A DNA stretch of 64,000 bases from Pedobacter cryoconitis (lineage in GTDB: Bacteria > Bacteroidota > Bacteroidia > Sphingobacteriales > Sphingobacteriaceae). This document shows, in pieces, positions 35,486-43,744 of this stretch (positions are counted from its first letter, which is position 1; every line of letters begins with the position of its first letter). The translations under genes were made by a program, and so were the position numbers. The notes beneath the pieces are model-generated. The model saw only the letters and a list, made by a program, of their open reading frames with translations. It was not told the origin of the DNA and did no database searches. The stretch lies in contig NZ_JACHCE010000002.1 in the NCBI RefSeq assembly GCF_014200605.1, positions 611,300 through 675,299 of the forward strand. Reading direction: 5' to 3'.

Positions 35486-35516
35486 AGCGTTCATCAAAAG
35501 ATGAACGCTAAAAAAA
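35486..35516. terminator. Bidirectional terminator after the DACNV gene
   Basis: Stem AGCGTTCATC (35486-35495) with GATGAACGCT (35500-35509), AAAA loop, A-rich on both sides. It serves the DAC-like gene on plus; on minus it follows the 52-residue gene. Confidence 0.75.
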
Positions 35517-35538
35517 ATTAATTATATTATTTAGGTTC

Positions 35539-35697
35539 TTAAGAAAAGATAATTGCTCCGGCAATCACCGCCAGGAACAGGATAATCATGACCACTCTAT
35601 CGATATTAACCCATTGTTTTTGAGTTATCGCTTTTTCTTGTTTCACACGCTCATGCCTGGCAAAGGTGTGAGTTAACAGATTCAATTTTATAAGCAT
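35539..35697 (-). CDS. Small single-pass membrane protein (52 aa)
   Basis: An ORF of 52 residues, too short for most gene callers. It starts MLIKLNLLTHTFARHERVKQ, has a charged middle (EKAITQKQWVNIDR) and ends in one hydrophobic helix (VVMIILFLAVIAGAIIFS). The pattern is a tail-anchored or single-span inner-membrane microprotein. It is convergent with the DAC-like gene and shares its terminator. I do not recognise a family. Coding is supported by a clean hydrophobic segment ending exactly at the stop and by its placement against a terminator; it is still only a candidate. Confidence 0.55.
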   Translation of the reverse strand: MLIKLNLLTHTFARHERVKQEKAITQKQWVNIDRVVMIILFLAVIAGAIIFS

Positions 35698-36076
35698 ATC
35701 TGAGTATTTAATGACCACTAAGCATAAGGCAAACGCTGAGCCAAAACCCTCAGATTATGTTAAAATGTTGATAATTATTTCTTTCTGTTGATAGTGCTTT
35801 TTTATTTTATAGAAAAGAAGGCTTTTTCAACAACTATATGACAATCAGTTGATTGCCTGTGTACTATTTAGACGACAATTTTGTCCGGAAATTTTGGCTG
35901 TTATTTGTCTGCCTCCACATCTTTTGGCCCTTAAAATCTTTATTTCAAATTGTAAAACCGGTCATTTCTGACTGATAATCAGCTTCAAATATCTTCCTGA
36001 ATTATTTTGTAATAAAATTATTAACCTTTAAATCAGGTATTTATAAATTTATTTTGTTTTTATACAGTACTATGTA
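35698..36076. other. Intergenic region upstream of the PadR gene
   Basis: About 380 AT-rich bases between the divergent small membrane gene and the PadR promoter. No supported ORF or RNA gene was seen. It should contain the promoter of the 52-residue protein. Confidence 0.5.
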
Positions 36077-36108
36077 TTGCATATTACTATATAAAACACA
36101 TAACTTTG
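36077..36108 (+). promoter_or_regulatory. Bacteroidota-type promoter of the PadR-PspC operon
   Basis: TTG at 36077-36079, 21 bases, then TAACTTTG (TAnnTTTG) at 36101-36108. The PadR ATG is at 36113, so transcription should start at or next to the start codon. The match to the TTG-N19-23-TAnnTTTG consensus is good. Confidence 0.65.
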
Positions 36109-36112
36109 AATT

Positions 36113-36448
36113 ATGATAGCAGAAAATACACAAACGCAAATGCGCAAGGGCATACTCGAATATTGTGTGCTCCTGATTATATCAAGGGGAGAAATTTATG
36201 CCTCTGATATTATCGCCGAATTAAAGTCGGCAAAACTACTGGTTGTTGAAGGAACGCTTTACCCGCTTTTGACCAGGTTAAAAAACAATGGGCTGTTAAG
36301 TTATAACTGGGTTGAGTCTACTTCCGGTCCGCCCCGTAAATATTATACATTGACACCTTTAGGGACCTCAATACTGTCCCAGCTAGACGGAACCTGGCAA
36401 GAATTATCATTTGCAATAGCGAAATCAAAGAACCAAACTAACCCTTAG
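36113..36448 (+). CDS. PadR-family transcriptional regulator
   Basis: 111 residues, a short PadR protein (subfamily 2). Winged-helix motifs: MRKGILEYCVLLIISRGEIY, then ASDIIAELKSAKLLVVEGTL, then YPLLTRLKNNGLLSYNWVES and GPPRKYYTLTPLG. PadR proteins usually repress their own operon and respond to membrane stress or small molecules. The PspC-domain gene begins 4 bases after the stop, the common PadR-PspC pairing in Bacteroidota. The promoter box ends 4 bases before the ATG. Confidence 0.95.
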   Translation: MIAENTQTQMRKGILEYCVLLIISRGEIYASDIIAELKSAKLLVVEGTLYPLLTRLKNNGLLSYNWVESTSGPPRKYYTLTPLGTSILSQLDGTWQELSFAIAKSKNQTNP

Positions 36449-36452
36449 AACC

Positions 36453-38042
36453 ATGAAAAAGACATTGAATATAAATATCGGCAACTCGATCATCCACATT
36501 GAAGAGGGTGCTTATGAATTGCTTACCAGTTATCTGATAGAGGTTAAACAGCATTTCGGGAAAAGCGCAGATGATTTTGAAATCGTTTCAGATATCGAAA
36601 ACAGGATTGCTGAAATGTTTACTGAGATTTTGCATACTCAACAAAAGCAGGTGATAGAACTGGAAGACGTTCAGGTAGTGATTGGTTTAATGGGATCGGT
36701 TAAAGATTTTGAAGAAGGGGCAGAGGAAGAGCCGGCTACTGATTTTAATAGTCCTTATACCACTGCATTTGCAGAACGCAAAATCTATAGGGATACAGAT
36801 GAAGCGATGGTGGCAGGGGTCTGTTCTGGTCTGAGCCATTACCTGAAAATGGATGTCAGTATATTACGTATCGTTACTGTTTTATCGATCTTTTTAGGTG
36901 GGTCGGGCTTAATCGCTTACCTGGTATTATGGATTGCAATACCAAAAGCGTCAACCAGAGCCGAAAAAATGGCCATGAAAGGGGAGGCTGCTAACTTACA
37001 GGGTTTCAAAAGAAGTTTTGAAGAAGAACTGTCAAATTTAAAAGATAACCTTAAAAATGCGAATGAACATCTGCAGCCTTTAGTTAAGCAGTCGGGTAAT
37101 TTTATTACAGAGTTTATCACTGTTCTGGGAACCTTTTTACAGGGATCGGGAAAGATCATTTTTAAGTTCATTGCTATTATATTGATGATTACCGGATCAG
37201 TTTTGCTCCTGGGTGATTTCATCTCACTGGCTGCAATATTAGGCGTATGGTATTCGGGGGTGACACAGATTTTTCCTTTGAATATTATTAATGGATCTTA
37301 CCTGACGTTTTTCAGTACCGCTGTATTTTTTGTAATCGGTATTCCGCTTTTGGGCGTGATTTTACTTTCAGTCAGAGTAGCTTTTAACACGCGTCCGATT
37401 CATCAGATGGTATCTTATGGTTTGTTGTTAAGCTGGTTATGTGCACTTTCTGTTGGTATTTTCTTTGTCGCAAAAGTGGGGAGTGAATTCAAAGAAGAGG
37501 CGACCTTTGCACAAACTTTGTCACTCCAGGTACATCCGGTATACACATTGGAAATAGATAAATCTATGTTTTTCAGCAAAGAAGATAGCTTGCGTTTACA
37601 GTTGAACTCCACAGCTTATGCAGGTAAAATTATTCAGAAAGATCCCGAAAGATCTACCTCGGCACCTAGAAATGTAACGATCAGAATAGAAAAAAGTGAT
37701 AACAATATTCCATCGGTTACAGAGAGTTACAGCTCAAAAGGAAAAGATTTTGCGAGTGCATTAAACCAGGCGAAAAATATCCGTTACGACTTTATACAGA
37801 AAGATTCACTACTTAAATTCAGTCCTGAAGTTCATCTTCAGAAAAATGCTTACTGGAGAGATCAGCATGTAGAGCTGTTGATTAAATTACCTGTAGGGAC
37901 TAAACTAAGAATCAATAAAAATCTTGACCGTTATCTTAATGGATATTCTTTATGGGATTGCGACGACGAAAATTTTGTAGATGACAGGTATGAAGGCGTG
38001 ATGACCGGCGAAGGGTTAAAATGTCAGATAGAAAAGAAATAG
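36453..38042 (+). CDS. PspC-domain membrane protein
   Basis: 529 residues. Residues 1-100 form a soluble N-terminal domain common in this family (IGNSIIHIEEGAYELLTSYL; IENRIAEMFTEILHTQQKQV). The PspC domain is at about 108-168 (ERKIYRDTDEAMVAGVCSGL, then LIAYLVLWIAIPKAS). Further membrane segments lie at about 230-340 (FIAIILMITGSVLLLGDFIS; FFVIGIPLLGVILLSVRVAF), followed by a C-terminal extracytoplasmic region. PspC proteins act in the phage-shock type envelope stress response. It is translated just after PadR, which probably controls it. Confidence 0.92.
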   Translation: MKKTLNINIGNSIIHIEEGAYELLTSYLIEVKQHFGKSADDFEIVSDIENRIAEMFTEILHTQQKQVIELEDVQVVIGLMGSVKDFEEGAEEEPATDFNSPYTTAFAERKIYRDTDEAMVAGVCSGLSHYLKMDVSILRIVTVLSIFLGGSGLIAYLVLWIAIPKASTRAEKMAMKGEAANLQGFKRSFEEELSNLKDNLKNANEHLQPLVKQSGNFITEFITVLGTFLQGSGKIIFKFIAIILMITGSVLLLGDFISLAAILGVWYSGVTQIFPLNIINGSYLTFFSTAVFFVIGIPLLGVILLSVRVAFNTRPIHQMVSYGLLLSWLCALSVGIFFVAKVGSEFKEEATFAQTLSLQVHPVYTLEIDKSMFFSKEDSLRLQLNSTAYAGKIIQKDPERSTSAPRNVTIRIEKSDNNIPSVTESYSSKGKDFASALNQAKNIRYDFIQKDSLLKFSPEVHLQKNAYWRDQHVELLIKLPVGTKLRINKNLDRYLNGYSLWDCDDENFVDDRYEGVMTGEGLKCQIEKK

Positions 38043-38071
38043 CATCCGGGGGTTTTAAACTGATAAAAAAC

Positions 38072-38136
38072 ACAGGTTAAGCGTATACTATTTAAGATTT
38101 TTTTTAGTAAATTTAATTAGCTAATTCTTAACCTGT
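38072..38136 (+). promoter_or_regulatory. Inverted repeat spanning the CBS gene leader
   Basis: 10-bp arms ACAGGTTAAG (38072-38081) and CTTAACCTGT (38127-38136) around a 45-base AT-rich middle; the right arm ends 1 base before the ATG. It could be an operator pair or an RNA stem covering the start codon. Confidence 0.5.
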
Positions 38137-38137
38137 T

Positions 38138-38566
38138 ATGAAAACCGTAAAACAATTACTCAGCACTAAATCCGCACAGATCTTTTCGGTTACAGCAGAA
38201 ACGTCTGTTCTGGATGCCCTTAGCGTAATGATGGAAAAGAACATCAGTGCGCTGCTCATTCTGGAAGGCAGCCAATTATCAGGCATATTTACAGAAAGAG
38301 ATTATGCACGCAAGATCGTTCTAAAGGGTAAAACCTCTGCCGATACTTCTTTAAGTGAAGTCATGACCGCACATCCGATTACGGTTTCGACAGGCGACAG
38401 TCTGGAACATTGTATGAAGATCATGACAGACCGCCATATCAGGCATCTGCCTGTTGTAGCAGAAAACCTGGTCATTGGGATGGTCTCTATTGGTGATGTA
38501 GTTAAATTCATCATTGAAGACCAGAAACAGACCATTTCCCAATTAGAAGGTTACATTAACAGTTAG
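38138..38566 (+). CDS. CBS-domain-pair protein
   Basis: 142 residues consisting almost only of two CBS motifs: IFSVTAETSVLDALSVMMEK with ISALLILEGSQLSGIFTERD, and PITVSTGDSLEHCMKIMTDR with IRHLPVVAENLVIGMVSIGD. Stand-alone CBS pairs bind adenine nucleotides (AMP, ATP, sometimes c-di-AMP or SAM) and regulate partner proteins. No partner gene is evident; the gene appears monocistronic. An inverted repeat reaches to its start codon. An imperfect stem (38572-38605) follows the gene and runs into the 3' end of the convergent gene. Confidence 0.92.
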   Translation: MKTVKQLLSTKSAQIFSVTAETSVLDALSVMMEKNISALLILEGSQLSGIFTERDYARKIVLKGKTSADTSLSEVMTAHPITVSTGDSLEHCMKIMTDRHIRHLPVVAENLVIGMVSIGDVVKFIIEDQKQTISQLEGYINS

Positions 38567-38586
38567 GTTTCCCGTTAACACAGTTA

Positions 38587-41310
38587 TTATTTAACTGTGT
38601 AACGGTAAATATAACGGCCAACATTACCATTGGCATCCAGACCTTCAATAACTGCTCTGTAGGTACCTTTGCCGTCTGCGTTATAGAACTCAAGCACTGT
38701 ATCGCCTGTGGCATTGGTTACAACTTTAGGATTCCAGTAAATGGTTGTTCTTAAATCGTTACCAGTATAAGAACTGGTTTGAGTCAGGTATTTAGGGGCA
38801 TAGAATTCTCTTGTTTTCGTATATCCTTTAGGAGTAAACTTAAGCATATTGCTTTGTGGCATCATTTTCTTTAAGTCAGCAAGGCTCATATTAGACTTAG
38901 GTATTTTTTTCGTGTTCACGACGATTACACCATTGCAATTATAATTCTTGAAAACAAGACCCAGCTGATCTTTTAAGAAGATCTCTACAGATTCTACATC
39001 CGATGGCTGCACACTGCTCAGATTAATCGCATCTACTGCATTTCCATTAATAAATACCTGTACCGGCGTACTTTTGTTCCCCTGCATATAATCGCGGGTA
39101 ATGAAAAACTTATCTGTATCAAAAGTAAGGCCCATAGCCATTGTTTTAAGACACATTAACATATCGTTACAACCCGAAAACCGTTCTCCGTCAATCTGGT
39201 GATCAGGCATCATGCTAAGCCCGGTTAAAGCGGTATAATCTGCATGGCTTGGCTTTTTAACCGTTGCCCCTGTAATTTTCACCTCTTTAAGGGTACGCAG
39301 ATTGCTGTATTGTTTTTTACTATTATCCAGGTAAGCTGATAAAGTACTGTCAATATTGACAACTTCGGTTGCCAGGTTCGGATTATTGGTCACCTCAGGG
39401 AATGGAGGATTATCCAGAACAATCATCATATTGCTTCCTGCAGCATTATATTTTGCATTAATCAATAGTTCTGCACCATCTTCAAAAACAAGGTTAGGGA
39501 AGGCAAAAAGACCAGAGTTTGTGGTCAGGGTTTCTGATGAAAGTGTTCTGCCCGGACTGGTCAAACGTAAAGCCCCTTTTCTGACCGGCATTCCTGTCCT
39601 GTCTCTCAGCATACCTGTGATGCTCATTCCCTGTTCAGGAAGAAAAGTATTTGCAGGGAACCTGCCAGCCATGATCTCTTTATAAGAGAAACGGCGGTAC
39701 CCCTGCGTAAGCATTAGAACATCCAGTTCTGCACGTTTTTTCTCGTCTGTTTTAACAAAGTAATAGTTAGGGCGTTCAACGAATCCCTGCAGATCGGAAG
39801 TAAGCAGAAGAGAACTTAATATTGTTGTTTCTGTGTTTTCATCTACAGGTACTTTCTGCTGATCAGTGACACTAACCGAGAAATTTCCAACCAAACGTTG
39901 TGTAGAATCTTTAGCAGAGACAGTCATCCTTACTTTCTGTCTGACTTTATAAGCCGGAAGATCTGTTTTTAAAGTCAGGTTCATTGCATTTTTGTGAAGC
40001 ACAAAAACAAGACGTTCGCTGATCGGTTCACCGGTTGCATTAAAAAGGGTTAACTGAATAATCCCCGAAGGAAATTTGTCCGTTGGTATTTTAGCTGCTG
40101 TAACTTGTGTCAGCAGTTTGGATTGGGCAGCATAATAAACCTGACCGGCATTTTGCGCTACGAGATAAACACTTTTACCCTGATTTTGCTTGAAGTAAGT
40201 ATCACTGGCTACAATTTTAAAATTGATCAGGCCAGGATTAGTGGTGTTTGCCTGTACAGAGATTCCTGATTCAACTGCTTTGGGTAAGCTGATTACTTTT
40301 TTAGTGCCATCACTGAAAATTACCGTTGCATTATAGGTTTTACCAGCCTCAGTATTCAGGTAAAATGTGCCCATACCTAAATGGGTTGAGTTGAAAGCAG
40401 TAATCTGATTACCGTCACTGTCAGCTATTGTGCCTTTGGCTTCAATAGCCAAACCATCTTGTTTAATTGCCTTAAAAGCTATCTGAGTTGGTATACCCTG
40501 AATGAGTTCGCCACCTTCCGGAAAAAACTGGATATCAGTAGCTGCTGTTTTTGGTTTCAGTACAAAAGAAGAATTAAGGATTTCCTGGTTACCCATATTT
40601 AATTCGGTAGTCAGATCACCTTTGGTGATTATTTCATTTTTACGCGGACTGATGCTGATTTTTAAAACACCATTCTGGTCGGTAACCCCTTTACCTTTAC
40701 TAACTACTTCGTAGTTTGAAACTACGCTCCAGGTAACCGGCTTATTCGCGAGGATTACTTTATCCAGGTTCTTGAACTGGATTTGTGCATTGATGACCTG
40801 GCTTTTATCAGTCTGTACGTTATTGTAGGTTAAATGGGTAATTAATTTTTTGTCAATTGCTTCCCCGATTGGAATAGTTTTGGTGAAAAAGTAATCGATA
40901 CTGGAGTTAAGCATCCAGGTGGTATAGGCTCTTACATAGTAATTTCCTTGTTTGAAATTTACCATATCAAGCTCCAGACTTCCATAAGCCATACTATTGG
41001 TTACGGGTAACTTCAATGATTTTACTAAAGAGTCCTGACTATTCAAAACGTCCACATAAACCACTTTACTTAATGGCGAAGGAATGTTTTGTTCAGAAGT
41101 AAGGTAAGCTTTGAAAAACAGGGTATCAGCTACGCTATAATAAGGTTTATCGAAATGAAGATAAACTTTTTCCACAGGGTGCTGTTCTGCCATAATCTTG
41201 GATTTATTAAGAATAGAGCTTAGCATAGCGGTGTCCTGTTGAGCTGATGCCTGGAAGTTCAGAGAAAAGCAAAGTATAGAGAGTACAAATGATAGTTTAA
41301 AGTAGTTCAT
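38587..41310 (-). CDS. Outer-membrane-associated MG2 / TonB-plug-like protein
   Basis: About 907 residues from the ATG at 41310 (MNYFKLSFVLSILCFSLNFQ gives a signal peptide ending in SAQ). Macroglobulin MG2-type domain at about 40-140 (VEKVYLHFDKPYYSVADTLF; GNYYVRAYTTWMLNSS). Several beta-sandwich repeats follow, then a carboxypeptidase-regulatory-like domain (ITGMLRDRTGMPVRKGALRL), a TonB plug-like domain (TPVQVFINGNAVDAINLSSV; GVIVVNTKK) and a C-terminal macroglobulin-like segment (TTIYWNPKVVTNATGDTVLE). There is no 22-strand barrel, so it is not a transporter by itself. Large MG2-plug proteins are common in Bacteroidota and mostly uncharacterised. Confidence 0.85.
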   Translation of the reverse strand: MNYFKLSFVLSILCFSLNFQASAQQDTAMLSSILNKSKIMAEQHPVEKVYLHFDKPYYSVADTLFFKAYLTSEQNIPSPLSKVVYVDVLNSQDSLVKSLKLPVTNSMAYGSLELDMVNFKQGNYYVRAYTTWMLNSSIDYFFTKTIPIGEAIDKKLITHLTYNNVQTDKSQVINAQIQFKNLDKVILANKPVTWSVVSNYEVVSKGKGVTDQNGVLKISISPRKNEIITKGDLTTELNMGNQEILNSSFVLKPKTAATDIQFFPEGGELIQGIPTQIAFKAIKQDGLAIEAKGTIADSDGNQITAFNSTHLGMGTFYLNTEAGKTYNATVIFSDGTKKVISLPKAVESGISVQANTTNPGLINFKIVASDTYFKQNQGKSVYLVAQNAGQVYYAAQSKLLTQVTAAKIPTDKFPSGIIQLTLFNATGEPISERLVFVLHKNAMNLTLKTDLPAYKVRQKVRMTVSAKDSTQRLVGNFSVSVTDQQKVPVDENTETTILSSLLLTSDLQGFVERPNYYFVKTDEKKRAELDVLMLTQGYRRFSYKEIMAGRFPANTFLPEQGMSITGMLRDRTGMPVRKGALRLTSPGRTLSSETLTTNSGLFAFPNLVFEDGAELLINAKYNAAGSNMMIVLDNPPFPEVTNNPNLATEVVNIDSTLSAYLDNSKKQYSNLRTLKEVKITGATVKKPSHADYTALTGLSMMPDHQIDGERFSGCNDMLMCLKTMAMGLTFDTDKFFITRDYMQGNKSTPVQVFINGNAVDAINLSSVQPSDVESVEIFLKDQLGLVFKNYNCNGVIVVNTKKIPKSNMSLADLKKMMPQSNMLKFTPKGYTKTREFYAPKYLTQTSSYTGNDLRTTIYWNPKVVTNATGDTVLEFYNADGKGTYRAVIEGLDANGNVGRYIYRYTVK

Positions 41311-41571
41311 GAATAGCTTATGATACAAAATTAATCTTGCTAATATATTGAATTAAGCAGGAGGTTCCATAAGATCTTTAACCTTTAACATATTTTGACA
41401 TTTACAGAAGGATTTCTGTTTTAGGGGAAGACTTGTATAAGCGTAGGGGATGTTTCCATATCCACTCTGGTGTAATTCCATAGGGAGTCTACCTATTTAC
41501 CGCAAAAAGGTGGACTCATACCCTAGTCAATACGAACAGGTCCACTCGCTAATGTTTAATAAAACATAAAA
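41311..41571. other. Intergenic region between the MG2 protein and nitroreductase genes
   Basis: About 260 bases without a supported gene. It holds a cluster of short related elements: TCCACTC at 41461, GTGGACTCA at 41510 and GTCCACTC at 41540; the GTGGAC/GTCCAC pair (41510-41515 and 41540-41545) forms an inverted repeat. The MG2 gene promoter should lie here. Confidence 0.45.
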
Positions 41572-41601
41572 AAAGGGAGTCTGGTTTCCCGGACTCCCTT
41601 T
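41572..41601 (-). terminator. Terminator of the nitroreductase gene
   Basis: Stem AAAGGGAGTC / GACTCCCTTT (41572-41581 with 41592-41601) with inner pairs; on the minus strand it runs into a T7 tract. Confidence 0.85.
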
Positions 41602-41618
41602 CAAAATATAGAGTGAGT

Positions 41619-42251
41619 TTAGTTATATTCGATCACGAATTCATTATGCGGGGTACGAACTTTTTTCAGGTTAACCAACCAGTCTTCACTTTCACTTCTG
41701 TAACCTAATGGCAGTAAAGTAACACTGCGAAGCCCTCTTTGTCTTAAGCCTAATAACTCATCCAGTTCTGCAGGATTAAATCCTTCCATTGGAGTCGCAT
41801 CTACTTTTAATAAAGCAGCTTCTGCAAGTGCAATACCGAAACCAATATAGGCTTGTCTTGCGGCATGGTTAAAGTTTACTTCTTCAGTTCTTGTAGTATA
41901 GTTTGAGCTCAGTTGAATTTCATAATCCGATGGAGTTTCATCAGGCAGGCCGCGTTCTGCATTTGCACGTGCAAAAGTAGCTCTGATGTTCTGTTCTGTA
42001 TAATTCTCCCAGGCTGCGAAGATCAGCAGATGTGAAGAATCAACTATCTGAGATTGTCCGAAAGCTACAGTCTGGATTTTGGCTTTTAATTCCTGGTTAG
42101 TAACCACTATTACTTTAAATGGTTGAAGACCGGAAGAAGTAGGAGCAAGACGTGCTGCTTCAATAATTTGGTCAACCTTTGCCTGAGGGACCTTTTCTCC
42201 GTTCATTTTTTTTGTTGCGTACCGCCATTTAAGCGCATCTATTAAACTCAT
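41619..42251 (-). CDS. NAD(P)H-dependent nitroreductase-family oxidoreductase
   Basis: 210 residues, normal for the NfsB-like flavin reductase family. Motifs: start MSLIDALKWRYATKKMNGEK (FMN-binding R-A-T-K-K), IIEAARLAPTSSGLQPFKVI (the conserved PTSSGLQPF loop), and the C-terminal GLRQRGLRSVTLLPLGYRSE. It reduces nitro compounds or quinones using an FMN cofactor in the cytoplasm. It ends in a good terminator. A TACATTTG box on the minus strand (42317 to 42310) may be its -7 element. Confidence 0.93.
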   Translation of the reverse strand: MSLIDALKWRYATKKMNGEKVPQAKVDQIIEAARLAPTSSGLQPFKVIVVTNQELKAKIQTVAFGQSQIVDSSHLLIFAAWENYTEQNIRATFARANAERGLPDETPSDYEIQLSSNYTTRTEEVNFNHAARQAYIGFGIALAEAALLKVDATPMEGFNPAELDELLGLRQRGLRSVTLLPLGYRSESEDWLVNLKKVRTPHNEFVIEYN

Positions 42252-42509
42252 AATTTTATTATTCTAAGGTTATAATGCTGTTACAACATCTAATTAATAA
42301 CAGTGTTAACAAATGTAAGCATGTTATGCAATTTTGATGAAAAGCACTGCTGATTTTACTTTGGTATGATATTGAAATTCTGTGCTGAACTAAATGAATA
42401 AAAGAAAACTGTCATAAGATTTGGATAAGTTTTATTTATTTAGTAAAATCGTTAATTGTTATGCTTGCATAAATAATAGCAGATGCTTATCAATTAATAC
42501 TAACCAAAT

Positions 42510-43724
42510 ATGAAAAAGATTTTACTTAGTTTTTTACTGGCAGTGCCTATTCTGGGCTACTCCCAATCCTATCAGGTTAACCTTCAGGGACAAAAGCAGA
42601 CCGCTATGGGCGGTGCAGGTACAGGGGTTGCTTTAGATGAAGCAGCAGTTTTCTTTAACCCGGGTGCTGTATCATTTTTAAAGAAGAATGGGGTGCAGGC
42701 AGGGGGAAGTGCAATTTTCCTGAAAGCTGCTTTCAAAGAGAATGGTTCTAATATCACAGAATATACAAAAGATAAAACCGTAGTAGACCCATCGGCCTAT
42801 GCTGTATTTGGTAATCCAAATAACAGGCTTCGTTTTGGTTTGGGTGTTTATGTGCCATTTGGTGGTGCCGTACACTGGGACCCGAACTGGACTGGTAAGT
42901 ATACCGTGACTTCATTAGATCTGCAGGCCATCTATGTTCAGCCTACTTTGAGTTATAAAATTACGGATCATATCGGTATTGGTGCGGGGCTGGTTTATTC
43001 GAGAGGAAAGGTTGATTTGAAAAGAGCGGTTCCTCTTACGCTGAACGACGGTACTTCTGCTACTGCGCAGCTTAAGGGACATTCCAATGATTTTGGCTGG
43101 AATGCAGGTATCTATGTAGAAACTGTATCTGGCGTAACCATTGGTGTTTCACACCGGTCACAGGTAACTGCAAAGGTGAAAGACGGAGATGCGATTTTTA
43201 GAGTTCCCGATGCATTAAAAGATGGATTTCCGACCAGCTTTAGCGCTAACTTACCTTTACCGGCAACCTCTTCTATTGGTTTAGGATTTTACCCGTCTTC
43301 AAAAACAATTATTGCAGTTGATGCAAACTGGGTTCACTGGAGTACGTATAAAGTACTGGCTTTTGATTATAACAACAATTCAAGAATTCCAAATACAAGT
43401 TCTCCAAGAAACTATCATGATGGTGGTGCGGTACGTGTAGGTATTCAAAATATGGCTACAGACCGTCTGGCTTTAAGATTAGGTGCAGCTTATGCATTTA
43501 CACCAGTAGGCAAAGGTTATGTAACGCCAGAAGTTCCTGATGCTAACCGTATCCTGTTAAGCGCAGGTTTAGGTTACAAGGCATCTGAAAGATTCAGTAT
43601 TGATTTGTCTTTCTTGTATGAAAACATCAAATCAAGGAATGAAACCAATTTTGAAACCAATTTAAGCGGAGCTTTCAAGACTGTTGCTTATATCCCTGGT
43701 TTAGCTTTATCTTATAAATGGTAA
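42510..43724 (+). CDS. OmpP1/FadL-family outer-membrane porin
   Basis: 404 residues. Signal peptide at about 1-18 (ending LGYSQ), then the FadL hatch region (GQKQTAMGGAGTGVALDEAA; FFNPGAVSFLKKNGVQAGG) and a 14-strand barrel with repeated aromatic-rich strands, closing YIPGLALSYKW. FadL-type channels carry long-chain fatty acids or other hydrophobic molecules across the outer membrane. The SGNH lipoprotein gene starts 20 bases downstream; the pairing suggests release of a lipid acid outside and its uptake here. Confidence 0.92.
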   Translation: MKKILLSFLLAVPILGYSQSYQVNLQGQKQTAMGGAGTGVALDEAAVFFNPGAVSFLKKNGVQAGGSAIFLKAAFKENGSNITEYTKDKTVVDPSAYAVFGNPNNRLRFGLGVYVPFGGAVHWDPNWTGKYTVTSLDLQAIYVQPTLSYKITDHIGIGAGLVYSRGKVDLKRAVPLTLNDGTSATAQLKGHSNDFGWNAGIYVETVSGVTIGVSHRSQVTAKVKDGDAIFRVPDALKDGFPTSFSANLPLPATSSIGLGFYPSSKTIIAVDANWVHWSTYKVLAFDYNNNSRIPNTSSPRNYHDGGAVRVGIQNMATDRLALRLGAAYAFTPVGKGYVTPEVPDANRILLSAGLGYKASERFSIDLSFLYENIKSRNETNFETNLSGAFKTVAYIPGLALSYKW

Positions 43725-43744
43725 TCACCTTTCAGAAAAACATT

